Below are positions 30,898-38,262 of a stretch of DNA of 64,000 nt, one piece after another; positions within the stretch are counted from its first letter, which is position 1, and the number at the start of each line of letters is the position of its first letter. The DNA lies in assembly GCA_041394185.1 (NCBI GenBank), contig JAWKIQ010000002.1, positions 682,001 through 746,000 of the forward strand, in the 5' to 3' direction. The DNA is from Acidimicrobiales bacterium (GTDB lineage: Bacteria; Actinomycetota; Acidimicrobiia; Acidimicrobiales; Poriferisodalaceae). The translations under genes and the position numbers were made by a program. The notes under the pieces are model-generated. The model searched no databases. It saw only the letters and a list, made by a program, of their open reading frames with translations, and had not been told where the DNA came from.

Positions 30898-31278
30898 TTA
30901 CTTGAGCTCGACGGTGGCGCCGGCGCCCTCGAGGGCCTCCTTGGCCTTCTCGGCGTCTTCCTTGGACACACCCTCGAGGACAGCCTTCGGGGCGGCCTCG
31001 ACCAGGTCCTTGGCTTCCTTCAGGCCGAGGTTCGTGATTCCGCGAACCTCCTTGATGACCTGGATCTTCTTGTCGCCGGCACCGGTGAGGATGACGTCGA
31101 ATTCGTCCTTCTCCTCCTCGGCAGCGGCACCGCCGGCGTCGCCGCCGGCAGCAACGGCAGCGACGGCCACAGGGGCAGCAGCGGTGACGTTGAACTTCTC
31201 TTCGAAGGCGGTGAGCAGCTCGCTCAGCTCGATGACGGTGAGGTTCCCGATCGCATCGAGGATCTCGTCGATAGACAT
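30898..31278 (-). CDS. rplL: 50S ribosomal protein L7/L12
   Basis: Multi-copy stalk protein that recruits translation GTPases. The 126-residue product has the N-terminal dimer domain (MSIDEILDAIGNLTVIELSE), an Ala-rich hinge, and the C-terminal domain with KIQVIKEVRGITNLGLKEAK and VEAAPKAVLEGVSKEDAEK. AGGAG lies about 11 bases before the ATG. It follows rplJ by 67 bases. Confidence 0.97.
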   Translation of the reverse strand: MSIDEILDAIGNLTVIELSELLTAFEEKFNVTAAAPVAVAAVAAGGDAGGAAAEEEKDEFDVILTGAGDKKIQVIKEVRGITNLGLKEAKDLVEAAPKAVLEGVSKEDAEKAKEALEGAGATVELK

Positions 31279-31345
31279 TTGTTGGTGTTCTCCTAAAGAG
31301 GGTCGGTCGTCTCCTCAGAGACGGCCCGATTCGTGAAAGTTGGGA

Positions 31346-32014
31346 TCAGTCTTCGGTTTCGGCGTCGGCGGGTTCGCCGGCATCGACGGGCTCTGGTGCG
31401 TCGTCTGAGTCGGAAGACTCGACGGCGTCGGTGGGCTCCTCGGCGTCAGCCGTATCGGTTGACCCGGTCGAAGCACCTGCGGCGGCCTCGGGGCCACCCG
31501 CATCGATGAGCGCCTGGATGCCGTACGCGAACTTCGCCATGGTTGCGTTGAGCAATGCGGCCATGTTCGACATCGGAGCCTGCAGCAGGCCCGCGAACTT
31601 GGCGAGCATCTCGTCGCGCGAAGGCAGCTCGGCGAGAGCCTTGACCTGAGCTTCGTCCAGGAGCTTTCCGTCGAGGACGGCGCCCTTGATTACGAGCTTG
31701 TCGTTGCCCGCCGCGAAGTCCTTGAGCGACTTGGCGACTGCGGCGGCGTCGTCTTTGACGAAAGCCAGCGCGGTGGGCCCGACGAGCTTGTCGGCGAGTC
31801 CTTCGACTCCGAGATCGGAGACGGCCAAGCGAACCAGGGTGTTCTTGTAGACCTTGTAGTCGCCCCCGGCAGCGGTCAGCGCACGACGGAGGGTTCCCAT
31901 CGCGGCCACCGAGATGCCGCGGTACTCGGTCAACAGCACTGCGTTCGACTCTTCGAAGCGCTTGCGCACCTCGTCGACCACAGCGACCTTTTCGGCACGT
32001 GGTGTTCTGTCCAT
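31346..32014 (-). CDS. rplJ: 50S ribosomal protein L10 with acidic C-terminal tail
   Basis: L10 is the base of the L7/L12 stalk and represses its own operon through the leader RNA. The 222-residue product starts MDRTPRAEKVAVVDEVRKRF. The rRNA-binding domain contains LLTEYRGISVAAMGTLRRAL and YKVYKNTLVRLAV. The L12-binding helix is around FAYGIQALIDAGG. The last 40 or so residues are an Asp/Glu/Ala tail that lengthens the protein over the usual 165-180. The ATG at 32014 has AGAGGAGG upstream, which is also half of the leader hairpin. Confidence 0.95.
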   Translation of the reverse strand: MDRTPRAEKVAVVDEVRKRFEESNAVLLTEYRGISVAAMGTLRRALTAAGGDYKVYKNTLVRLAVSDLGVEGLADKLVGPTALAFVKDDAAAVAKSLKDFAAGNDKLVIKGAVLDGKLLDEAQVKALAELPSRDEMLAKFAGLLQAPMSNMAALLNATMAKFAYGIQALIDAGGPEAAAGASTGSTDTADAEEPTDAVESSDSDDAPEPVDAGEPADAETED

Positions 32015-32020
32015 TTTCAC

Positions 32021-32155
32021 CTCCTCTCGGCAGTTCGGGGCTCGCACCAGCGAACCCCGGCTCCGAGAGGAGTTCAGGAGTTCACCTCGTCAGGCTGGAT
32101 CGGGATTCGATCCACTTACGCCCCGCAGGGCCACCGGATGTCTTCGGCGAGCGAA
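32021..32155 (-). ncRNA. L10 leader (autoregulatory mRNA element of rplJ-rplL)
   Basis: The minus strand between rplA and rplJ reads GCCGAAGACATCCGGTGG, then GCGTAAGTGGATCG, then GCCTGACGAGGTGAAC. This resembles the conserved bacterial L10 leader. It ends in a long hairpin. The outer stem CTCCTCTCGG / CCGAGAGGAG (32063-32072 and 32021-32030) and the inner stem CGGGGTTCG / CGAGCCCCG (32051-32059 and 32036-32044; one G-U pair) enclose the loop CTGGTG. The outer stem contains the rplJ ribosome binding site. L10 or L10-L12 binding upstream could favour this closed form. The 5' boundary is approximate. Confidence 0.75.
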
Positions 32156-32192
32156 TTTATGTGGATGTGAGGCTAGCTCGTGATCTCGATGA

Positions 32193-32876
32193 TCAGACCG
32201 GCGGGGTGACCCGGATACCGGGGCCCATGGTCGTGCTGAGCGTCACCTTGCGGAAGTAGCGGCCCTTGGCCGATGCGGGCTTGGCCCGGGAGAGTTCGTC
32301 GACCACGGCGTTGTAGTTGACCGACAGATCGGCGGGCGAGAAGCTGGCCTTGCCTATCGACAGGGCGACGTTGCCATAGCGGTCGGTGCGATATTCGACA
32401 CGGCCACCCTTGAACTCGGTGACAGCCTTGGCCACGTCGGGGGTGACTGTGCCCGTCTTGGGGTTGGGCATCAGACCACGAGGGCCGAGCACACGACCGA
32501 GGCGCCCCACCAGGGGCATCATGTCGGGGGTCGCGATGGCGACGTCGAAGTCGAACATGCCGCCCTCGATCTCGGCAGCGAGCTCGTCGGAACCGACGAA
32601 GTCGGCGCCCGCGGAGCGGGCCTCGTCGACCGCGTCGCCCTGAGCGAACACGAGCACCCTGACCTCGCCACCGGTGCCGGCAGGGAGGGCGACGGTTCCA
32701 CGCACCATCTGGTCGGCCTTGCGGGGGTCGACGCCGAGCCGGAACACCACGTCGACGGACTCGTCGAAGGTAGCGGTGGCGATTGCGGGAACCAGGCCGA
32801 AAGCGGCCTCGGGATCGTGCAGTGCGGCACGATCGAATCGACGCAGCGCGTCTTGATACTTCTTGCCCTTGGGCAT
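32193..32876 (-). CDS. rplA: 50S ribosomal protein L1
   Basis: L1 forms the mobile stalk at the E site and represses its own operon in many bacteria. The product has 227 residues. Motifs are MPKGKKYQDALRRFDR, LGRVLGPRGLMPNPKTGTVT (the RNA-binding hinge) and KGRYFRKVTLSTTMGPGIRV. The length is normal. It follows rplK by 85 bases, a gap that contains a short CCGGAG/CTCCGG stem of unknown meaning. Confidence 0.97.
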   Translation of the reverse strand: MPKGKKYQDALRRFDRAALHDPEAAFGLVPAIATATFDESVDVVFRLGVDPRKADQMVRGTVALPAGTGGEVRVLVFAQGDAVDEARSAGADFVGSDELAAEIEGGMFDFDVAIATPDMMPLVGRLGRVLGPRGLMPNPKTGTVTPDVAKAVTEFKGGRVEYRTDRYGNVALSIGKASFSPADLSVNYNAVVDELSRAKPASAKGRYFRKVTLSTTMGPGIRVTPPV

Positions 32877-32961
32877 GATTGTCCTTTCGCAGAAACTGCT
32901 ACCTCGAGACAGACCAGGACCCGGAGCGAGGTGCTCTCCGGGGTGGTTGAGCGAAGCCCTC

Positions 32962-33390
32962 TCAGGCCTCGACTTCGATACCCATCGAGCGAGCGGTGCC
33001 GGCGATGATGAGCTTGGCGCCCTCGATGTCGTTGGCGTTCAGGTCGGGCAGCTTGGTCTGAGCGATCTGCTCGAGCTGGGCCTGCGAGATCTTTGCAACC
33101 GACTCGCGACCAGGGTTGGACGAGGCCTTGTCGACCTTGGCCGCCTCGCGCAACAGAACCGACGCCGGTGGCGTCTTGGTGACGAAGGTGAACGAGCGAT
33201 CTTCGAAGATCGTTATCTCGACCGGGATGATCGTTCCGCGCTGGGCTTCGGTCTGGGCGTTGTAGGCCTTGCAGAAGTCCATGATGGCAACGCCGTGTGG
33301 ACCCAAAGCCGTACCGACGGGCGGAGCGGGAGTGGCGCCGCCGGCGGGGATCTGGATCTTGACGATTGCGGCGACCTTCTTCTTCGCCAT
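32962..33390 (-). CDS. rplK: 50S ribosomal protein L11
   Basis: L11 is part of the GTPase-associated centre, the thiostrepton and (p)ppGpp-response site. The 142-residue product starts MAKKKVAAIVKIQIPAGGAT. The N-terminal domain shows PPVGTALGPHGVAIMDFCKA. The C-terminal RNA-binding domain ends IEGAKLIIAGTARSMGIEVE. Start ATG at 33390. There are 143 bases between nusG and this gene in which I found no convincing promoter. Confidence 0.97.
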   Translation of the reverse strand: MAKKKVAAIVKIQIPAGGATPAPPVGTALGPHGVAIMDFCKAYNAQTEAQRGTIIPVEITIFEDRSFTFVTKTPPASVLLREAAKVDKASSNPGRESVAKISQAQLEQIAQTKLPDLNANDIEGAKLIIAGTARSMGIEVEA

Positions 33391-33533
33391 GAGAATCTCC
33401 GTGTGTGGGGGACCCGGGGCGCGAGGCTGCGCCGGGCACGAGGGACAAGTTTGCCGCGCGATCTGAGGTTCGCGCCAGAAAAGTTTCGAAATTCGGAGCT
33501 ACGCGGCGGGTGGCGTGGCCTCCGGCCAGATCC

Positions 33534-34361
33534 TCAGAGCTTGCCAACCTGTGCGAAGTCGAGTTCGACCGGCGTTTCGCGGCCGAAGATGTTGACCAAG
33601 ACCTTGAGCTTGAGCTGTTCGGTGTTGATCTCTTCGATCTGGCCTTGGAAGTCTGCGAAGGGGCCATCCTTGACCCGCACCGTCTCGCCGACCTCATAAA
33701 GCATGCGCGTCTTGGTCTTGCGAGGTGTGGTTTCTTCGACACCCTCCTCGCCACGAACCGCCAGGAAGGTCTCGACCTCGCGACGCTTGAGGGGGGTGGG
33801 CTTACCGCCGGGCCCGGCGAACCCGGTGACGCCGGGTGTGTTGCGGATGGCGTGCTGGGTGTCGCCTCCGCGAGCCGCACGGATCAGCAGGTATCCGGGG
33901 AACATCTTCTTTTGTACGACGACCTTGCGGCCCTGCTTGAACTCGATGACGTCTTCCATCGGCACGACGACCTCGAAGATCTTGTCTTCGAGGTTCAGCG
34001 ACACGATGCGTGCTTCGAGGTTTTGCTTGACCTTGTTCTCGTAGCCCGACTGGGTGTGGACTACGAACCACTTGCCGGGGCGATCGTATGGGCTCTCGAG
34101 CGCCGGACGCTCTTCGATGATGTCGTCCTCGTCGAGGATCTCGCCGGTCTCGGGATCGACCCCGGCCGGTACATCAGCGGCCGCATCTTCGACGTCGGTG
34201 TCTTGTTCAGCGCTCTCGGATTCGGACCCCGGCGACAGATCGCCAACCGGCAACGCCAGATCGATCTCGTCTTCTTGCTGGTCGGGGACGACGAGATCGC
34301 CCGTGGGAAGCAATTCGTCGAGGTCGGGCGTGACGGGTTCGGTGTTGGTTTCGTCGGTCAT
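33534..34361 (-). CDS. nusG: Transcription elongation factor NusG with acidic N-terminal extension
   Basis: NusG binds RNA polymerase and couples it to S10 or Rho. The 275-residue product has an Asp/Glu-rich N-terminal extension of about 90 residues (for example EDIIEERPALESPYDRPG). Such extensions are common in actinobacteria; E. coli NusG has 181 residues. Then come the NGN domain (WFVVHTQSGYENKVKQNLEA) and the C-terminal KOW domain (GETVRVKDGPFADFQGQIEE). It overlaps the secE stop by one base. Confidence 0.96.
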   Translation of the reverse strand: MTDETNTEPVTPDLDELLPTGDLVVPDQQEDEIDLALPVGDLSPGSESESAEQDTDVEDAAADVPAGVDPETGEILDEDDIIEERPALESPYDRPGKWFVVHTQSGYENKVKQNLEARIVSLNLEDKIFEVVVPMEDVIEFKQGRKVVVQKKMFPGYLLIRAARGGDTQHAIRNTPGVTGFAGPGGKPTPLKRREVETFLAVRGEEGVEETTPRKTKTRMLYEVGETVRVKDGPFADFQGQIEEINTEQLKLKVLVNIFGRETPVELDFAQVGKL

Positions 34362-34663
34362 CAGTTCGTCTCGAAGAGTTTCAGAACGCCTTCGCCGGCG
34401 AGAAAGTCCATCCCGGCGATGATGGCGGTGAGGACCACGATGGTCACGAACACGACGACGGCGTAGTTCTTGAGTTCGTCACGCGTCGGCCACACGACCT
34501 TCTTGAGCTCGTCGCGTACCTCGCCGACGAATTCGCGAGGGCCGGTGCGCGACTCGGGCGGGCCTTGAGACGCGCGCTCACGGCGCTGCGCAATGGGCGC
34601 ACCGTCCTTGTCGACTTCACCTTGTTTTTGCAGTTGGCGACGCTGCTGTCGATTCATGGCCAT
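34361..34663 (-). CDS. secE: Protein translocase subunit SecE
   Basis: Clamps SecY in the membrane. The start chosen is the ATG at 34663 (MAMNRQQRRQLQKQGEVD), with GGAG 9 bases upstream, giving 100 residues. An ATG five codons earlier is open but less well placed. After a charged N-terminus come the amphipathic segment VGEVRDELKKVVWPTRDEL, which is the SecE signature, and one transmembrane helix (YAVVVFVTIVVLTAIIAGM). The tRNA-Trp-secE-nusG order is common. Confidence 0.95.
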   Translation of the reverse strand: MAMNRQQRRQLQKQGEVDKDGAPIAQRRERASQGPPESRTGPREFVGEVRDELKKVVWPTRDELKNYAVVVFVTIVVLTAIIAGMDFLAGEGVLKLFETN

Positions 34664-34716
34664 GTGGGGAAACTCCACTCATGGTTTCGGGACCACCCGA
34701 AGGCGGCGCGAGATCG

Positions 34717-34789
34717 CAGGGCAGAAGGGACTCGAACCCCCAACCGCCGGTTTTGGAGACCGGTGCTCTACCAATTGAGCTACTGCCCT
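34717..34789 (-). tRNA. tRNA-Trp (CCA anticodon)
   Basis: The minus strand folds as a standard cloverleaf of 73 bases. Acceptor strands are AGGGCAG and CTGCCCT with discriminator G. The anticodon stem-loop is CCGGT-CTCCAAA-ACCGG with anticodon CCA. The T arm contains GGTTCGAGTCC. The 3' CCA is not encoded. It lies 53 bases ahead of secE. Confidence 0.97.
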
Positions 34790-34852
34790 TTGTCAGTTGT
34801 TCGGGACCGGACGAGGCGCGCTCGCGCAGCCGGTCTACGTCCCGACCCGACA

Positions 34853-34861
34853 ACGATAGCA
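34853..34861 (-). promoter_or_regulatory. Candidate extended -10 promoter of tRNA-Trp-secE-nusG
   Basis: Minus strand TGCTATCGT, an extended -10 (TGC plus TATCGT), lies 64 bases ahead of tRNA-Trp. The hexamer 17 bases upstream (TCTGCG) is a poor -35. It is the best candidate in this 126-base gap, but it is weak. Confidence 0.35.
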
Positions 34862-34915
34862 GCCGACATCACGAACGCAGACGGCAGTTTCGGACTATGT
34901 CGCCCGATGCCCGGC

Positions 34916-35284
34916 TCAGCCCGCGGCGATGAGGTGACGTCCCGGCCTACGCCTGAGGGCCGCAACGGCGATTCCGCCGGCAGCACCGCCGGCAGCGGTG
35001 GCCGCCGCGGCCAGGTAGACCAGGCGGCGGGCCCGGCCCTTCGAACGCTGGGCCTCGTCGGCTGCGGCCCGACTGACCGCCAGCAACAGGTCGCTCAAAA
35101 GAGCGGGATCGGGGCTGACCATCGCCGTGCGCAACTCGCGAAGCGAGCGCCGCACCCGTCGACCTCTGACCACCTCGGCCTGGCACCTGAGACACTGGTC
35201 GACGTGCTGAGCTTGGCGACGGCTCGATGGCACCTCGCCCGCCACCAGAGACGCCACCGCCGCTGCTGCTGATTCACACTGCAC
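34916..35284 (-). CDS. Putative zinc-finger anti-sigma factor
   Basis: The product has 122 residues. Near the N-terminus HVDQCLRC gives the His-X3-Cys-X2-Cys of the ZAS anti-sigma family. A hydrophobic helix (LVYLAAAATAAGGAAGGIAV) near residues 88-107 is a likely membrane anchor, leaving only about ten basic residues outside. It overlaps the ECF sigma gene by 11 bases, the classic sigma/anti-sigma arrangement. Assignment rests on the motif and context. The signal it senses cannot be told. Confidence 0.8.
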   Translation of the reverse strand: MQCESAAAAVASLVAGEVPSSRRQAQHVDQCLRCQAEVVRGRRVRRSLRELRTAMVSPDPALLSDLLLAVSRAAADEAQRSKGRARRLVYLAAAATAAGGAAGGIAVAALRRRPGRHLIAAG

Positions 35285-35840
35285 GGCGCACCTCGGCCAA
35301 CACGGTCTCGTCGACGAGGTCGCGCAGCTTGCGGCGGGCCCGATGGAGCCTCACCTTGGCCGCCGTCACAGAGATTCCCAGCTCGGCGGCAATGTCCTCG
35401 TGCGGGAGGTCGTAGACGTCTCGCAATACCACGACCGCACGCATGGAAGCGGGTAACCCCGCCAAGGCCTCCAACAACGAGCTACGAAGCGAGCCGTTCA
35501 TCGCCACGAAGTCGGGATCGTGGATCGCCGTGCTGTCCGAGGGCGCGACCAGATCGGTCAGCTCGTCGTGGTTGTTGCGGCGCCGCTTGCCCAGATGGGT
35601 TGCAGCGCAGTTGGCTGTGATGCGATACATCCAGGTCGAGAACTTGGAATCGCCCCTGAACGACTTGAGGTTCTTGTACGCCCTTATGTAGGCATCCTGA
35701 ACCACATCGGCGGCATCGTGGGCGTTACCGGTGAGCCTGTGGGCCAGCGTGTAGGTGTCGCCGTACGTTGCCTCGACCAGCGCAGAGAACGCCCGGTCGT
35801 CGCCGGCCTTGGCTGCGAGCGCCAGGGTCTCGATGTCCAC
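35274..35840 (-). CDS. ECF-type RNA polymerase sigma factor
   Basis: The 188-residue product has sigma region 2 (TLAHRLTGNAHDAADVVQDA, then YIRAYKNLKSFRGDSKFSTW) and region 4 (LEALAGLPASMRAVVVLRDV, then YDLPHEDIAAELGISVTAAK). Both are typical of ECF factors of the SigE/SigW type. It would direct polymerase to stress or envelope genes when released by the overlapping anti-sigma factor. The pair is flanked by the tuf2 terminator and the tRNA-Trp unit, so it stands apart from the translation genes around it. Confidence 0.93.
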   Translation of the reverse strand: MDIETLALAAKAGDDRAFSALVEATYGDTYTLAHRLTGNAHDAADVVQDAYIRAYKNLKSFRGDSKFSTWMYRITANCAATHLGKRRRNNHDELTDLVAPSDSTAIHDPDFVAMNGSLRSSLLEALAGLPASMRAVVVLRDVYDLPHEDIAAELGISVTAAKVRLHRARRKLRDLVDETVLAEVRRAV

Positions 35841-35874
35841 CTCACCGAAGCTAGCCCAATCGAGCCAACAACGC

Positions 35875-35904
35875 AGCTGCCCGGGGCGGTGGCCCCGGGC
35901 AGCT
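35875..35904 (-). terminator. Terminator after tuf copy 2
   Basis: A perfect 13-base-pair stem (AGCTGCCCGGGGC / GCCCCGGGCAGCT) with a 4-base loop begins 44 bases after the tuf2 stop and is followed by GCGTTGTTGG. It also separates tuf2 from the ECF sigma gene. Confidence 0.8.
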
Positions 35905-35948
35905 CTCGATTGTGGTGCCCGACCGGTCAGTCGAGCAGGGGAGGACGA

Positions 35949-37133
35949 CTACTTGATGATCTTGGTGACTCGACCAGCACCAACAGTACGACCACCCTCA
36001 CGAATAGCAAACCGCAAACCCTCATCCATAGCAATCGGAGCATGCAACTCAACAGTCAAATCCGTGTTATCACCCGGCATACACATCTCCGTACCCTCAG
36101 GCAACGTAATCGCACCCGTCACATCCGTCGTACGGAAATAGAACTGAGGACGATAATTCGTGAAGAAAGGCTTATGACGACCACCCTCCTCCTTCGTCAA
36201 CACATACATCGTCGCCTCAAACTCGGTATGAGGAGTAATCGACTTCGGCGCAGCCAACACCTGACCACGCTCCACCTCCTCCTTACCAATACCCCTCAAC
36301 AACACACCAACATTGTCACCAGCCTGCCCCTCATCAAGAAGCTTCCGGAACATCTCAACACCAGTACACGTCGTCGTCTTCGTGTCCTTGATACCAACAA
36401 TCTCGATCGAGTCACCCACATGGACAACACCCTGCTCGATCTTGCCAGTCACAACCGTCCCACGACCCGTAATCGTGAACACATCCTCAATCGGCATCAA
36501 GAACGGCTTATCCGTATCACGCTCAGGATCAGGAATAAACGCATCAACCTGCGCCATCAACTCCAACACCTGAGCAGCAGCATCCGCATCACCCTCAAGC
36601 GCCTTCAAAGCCGACACAGGCATCACCGGAATATCATCCCCAGGGAACTCATACTCCGACAGAAGCTCACGAACCTCAAGCTCAACAAGCTCCAACAACT
36701 CCTCATCATCAACCATGTCCACCTTATTCAAGGCAACCACAATCGACGGAACACCCACCTGACGAGCCAACAACACATGCTCACGCGCCTGAGGCATCGG
36801 ACCATCAGCAGCCGACACAACAAGAATCGCGCCATCAACCTGCGCAGCACCCGTAATCATATTCTTGATGTAATCAGCATGCCCAGGCATATCAACATGC
36901 GCATAATGACGATTCGCAGTCTCATACTCAACATGAGCAATCGAAATCGTAATACCACGCTCCCGCTCCTCAGGAGCCTTATCAATATCCTCAAACGCCG
37001 TAGCCTTACCACCAGACGACTCAGCCAAAACCTTCGTAATAGCCGCCGTCAACGTCGTCTTCCCATGATCAATATGACCCATCGTCCCCACATTCACATG
37101 AGGCTTCGTCCGCTCAAACTTCTCTTTCGCCAT
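35949..37133 (-). CDS. tuf: Elongation factor Tu, copy 2
   Basis: Same 394-residue protein as copy 1 except Ala116 (GPMPQAREH) in place of the usual Thr116, from base 36788. It has the same motifs GHIDHGKT, DMPGH and NKVD. The stop is TAG, not TAA. Identity begins at the second base of the stop codon and ends 3 bases before the ATG, so it is confined to the coding region. Codons end almost only in G or T, as in copy 1. It lies behind tRNA-Thr and tRNA-Met, an arrangement like tRNA-tufB of E. coli. The ribosome binding site is weak. Confidence 0.97.
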   Translation of the reverse strand: MAKEKFERTKPHVNVGTMGHIDHGKTTLTAAITKVLAESSGGKATAFEDIDKAPEERERGITISIAHVEYETANRHYAHVDMPGHADYIKNMITGAAQVDGAILVVSAADGPMPQAREHVLLARQVGVPSIVVALNKVDMVDDEELLELVELEVRELLSEYEFPGDDIPVMPVSALKALEGDADAAAQVLELMAQVDAFIPDPERDTDKPFLMPIEDVFTITGRGTVVTGKIEQGVVHVGDSIEIVGIKDTKTTTCTGVEMFRKLLDEGQAGDNVGVLLRGIGKEEVERGQVLAAPKSITPHTEFEATMYVLTKEEGGRHKPFFTNYRPQFYFRTTDVTGAITLPEGTEMCMPGDNTDLTVELHAPIAMDEGLRFAIREGGRTVGAGRVTKIIK

Positions 37134-37222
37134 GGGATATCTCGCTCTTTCCGGAGGATCTGGGAGCCGCGCCCTGCGCGCGGCGGTCTGGCAGCGATGT
37201 GGCGTCTGAAAACGACACCGCG

Positions 37223-37242
37223 GGCCCGGTGGGAACCGGGCC
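37223..37242 (-). terminator. Hairpin between tRNA-Met and tuf copy 2
   Basis: A perfect 8-base-pair stem (GGCCCGGT / ACCGGGCC, loop TCCC) begins 24 bases after tRNA-Met and is followed on the minus strand by CGCGGTGTCGTTTTC. It could be a terminator of the tRNA transcript, an attenuator before tuf2, or a processing site. Confidence 0.45.
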
Positions 37243-37266
37243 TGTGGTCCGGTCGTACCGGAGCCG

Positions 37267-37340
37267 TAGCGGGGACGGGGATCGAACCCGTGACCTCACG
37301 ATTATGAGCCGTGCGCTCTGACCAGCTGAGCTACCCCGCC
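37267..37340 (-). tRNA. tRNA-Met (CAT anticodon, probably elongator)
   Basis: A 74-base cloverleaf on the minus strand. Acceptor strands are GGCGGGG and CCCCGCT (first pair G-U) with discriminator A. The anticodon loop is CTCATAA. The T arm is ACGGGTTCGATCCCCGT. The anticodon stem lacks the three G-C pairs of initiator tRNA. A CAT anticodon could also be tRNA-Ile2 after lysidine modification. CCA is not encoded. Confidence 0.92.
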
Positions 37341-37368
37341 AGGGGTGCGAGTCTATTTTTACTCGTCG

Positions 37369-37441
37369 AGCCCCGTGCCGGAATCGAACCGGCGACACCA
37401 GCCTTACCATGGCTGTGCTCTACCGACTGAGCTAACGGGGC
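37369..37441 (-). tRNA. tRNA-Thr (GGT anticodon)
   Basis: A 73-base cloverleaf on the minus strand. Acceptor strands are GCCCCGT and ACGGGGC, discriminator T. The anticodon stem-loop is CAGCC-ATGGTAA-GGCTG with anticodon GGT. The T arm is GCCGGTTCGATTCCGGC. CCA is not encoded. It lies 28 bases upstream of tRNA-Met. Confidence 0.95.
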
Positions 37442-37468
37442 TGGCATGCCGTGTGGCAGCAAAGGACG

Positions 37469-37499
37469 AGTTTAGCTATGAACGAGGGGGTTCGCGCAA
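37469..37499 (-). promoter_or_regulatory. Candidate promoter of tRNA-Thr, tRNA-Met and tuf2
   Basis: Minus strand TTGCGC (37494-37499), 19 bases, TAAACT (37469-37474). The spacing is long, but the position, about 20 bases before the tRNA-Thr 5' end, is right. I see no other promoter before tuf2, so tuf2 may be read from here. Confidence 0.4.
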
Positions 37500-37559
37500 C
37501 ACTTTCGTTCGACTTTGCGCTGTACTCTTCGACTCACCCGTGACGAGGGAGGGATCGGT

Positions 37560-38054
37560 TTGTTGCTGCGCCTCGCGACGCTCGACGATGCCGCGGCGAT
37601 CGCCCGCATCTACAACAACGAGGTCGAACACTCGACTGCGACATTTGACCTTCGCCCCCGCACACTCGACGAGCAGCGCACCTGGCTGGTCGATAGATCT
37701 GGGGCCCACGCCGTCGTGGTCGCCGTGATCGAGGGCGAAGTCGCGGGGTTCGCCTCGCTTTCGCCCTACCGCCAACGGCCGGCCTACAACACGACCGTGG
37801 AGAGTTCGGTCTATGTCTCAGACCGTCACCGCGGTCTGGGAGTCGGCGACCATCTGATGGCCGAACTCTGCCGCTGCAGCGACAGCCACGGTTTTCACAC
37901 GATGATCGCCCGCATCGGCGACTCGAACACCGCCTCGATCGAGCTGCACCGCAAGCACGGATTCGAGACGGTGGGCATCGAGCGAGAGATCGGACGCAAG
38001 TTCGGCCGGTGGCTCGACGTGAACGTGATGCAGCGCATGGCAAGGCCGCGCTGA
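37560..38054 (+). CDS. GNAT N-acetyltransferase, phosphinothricin acetyltransferase-like
   Basis: Transfers acetyl from acetyl-CoA to an amine. The product from the TTG at 37560 has 164 residues, the normal length for the Pat/MnaT group. LRLATLDDAAAIARIYNNEV opens the fold, ESSVYVSDRHRGLGVGDHLM is the acetyl-CoA-binding motif A, and GFETVGIEREIGRKFGRWLD is the group's C-terminal signature. AGGGAGG lies seven bases before this TTG. Open codons further upstream overlap the promoter region of tRNA-Thr on the other strand and look non-coding. The substrate (phosphinothricin, methionine sulfone or other) cannot be told. Confidence 0.87.
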   Translation: MLLRLATLDDAAAIARIYNNEVEHSTATFDLRPRTLDEQRTWLVDRSGAHAVVVAVIEGEVAGFASLSPYRQRPAYNTTVESSVYVSDRHRGLGVGDHLMAELCRCSDSHGFHTMIARIGDSNTASIELHRKHGFETVGIEREIGRKFGRWLDVNVMQRMARPR

Positions 38055-38072
38055 AGCCCCACACATTCGCGG

Positions 38073-38101
38073 TTTCGATTCGGCGCGATTGGCGCTATCT
38101 T
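38073..38101 (+). promoter_or_regulatory. Candidate promoter of tRNA-Tyr
   Basis: TTTCGA (38073-38078), 17 bases, TATCTT (38096-38101). A start near 38108 lies about six bases before the tRNA 5' end, as expected for a tRNA promoter. Confidence 0.5.
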
Positions 38102-38113
38102 CTTCCACCGGTT

Positions 38114-38196
38114 GGGTCGGTGCCCGAGCGGCCAAAGGGAACGGGCTGTAAACCCGTCGGTTCACGCCTACGGAGGTTCGAATCCTCCCCGGCCCA
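38114..38196 (+). tRNA. tRNA-Tyr (GTA anticodon)
   Basis: An 83-base class II tRNA. Acceptor strands are GGGTCGG and CCGGCCC with discriminator A. The anticodon stem-loop is ACGGG-CTGTAAA-CCCGT. It has a long variable arm and the T arm GGAGGTTCGAATCCTCC. CCA is not encoded. Confidence 0.96.
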
Positions 38197-38204
38197 CAGC
38201 TACA

Positions 38205-38235
38205 GAACCCCCGGAGTCTTCGGCTCCGGGGGTTC
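38205..38235 (+). terminator. Terminator after tRNA-Tyr
   Basis: A perfect 12-base-pair stem (GAACCCCCGGAG / CTCCGGGGGTTC) with a 7-base loop begins 8 bases after the tRNA. It lies between the tRNA and the YajQ-like gene. Confidence 0.75.
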
Positions 38236-38262
38236 TCGCGTCGGGGGCGCTAGGTTCGGGGA

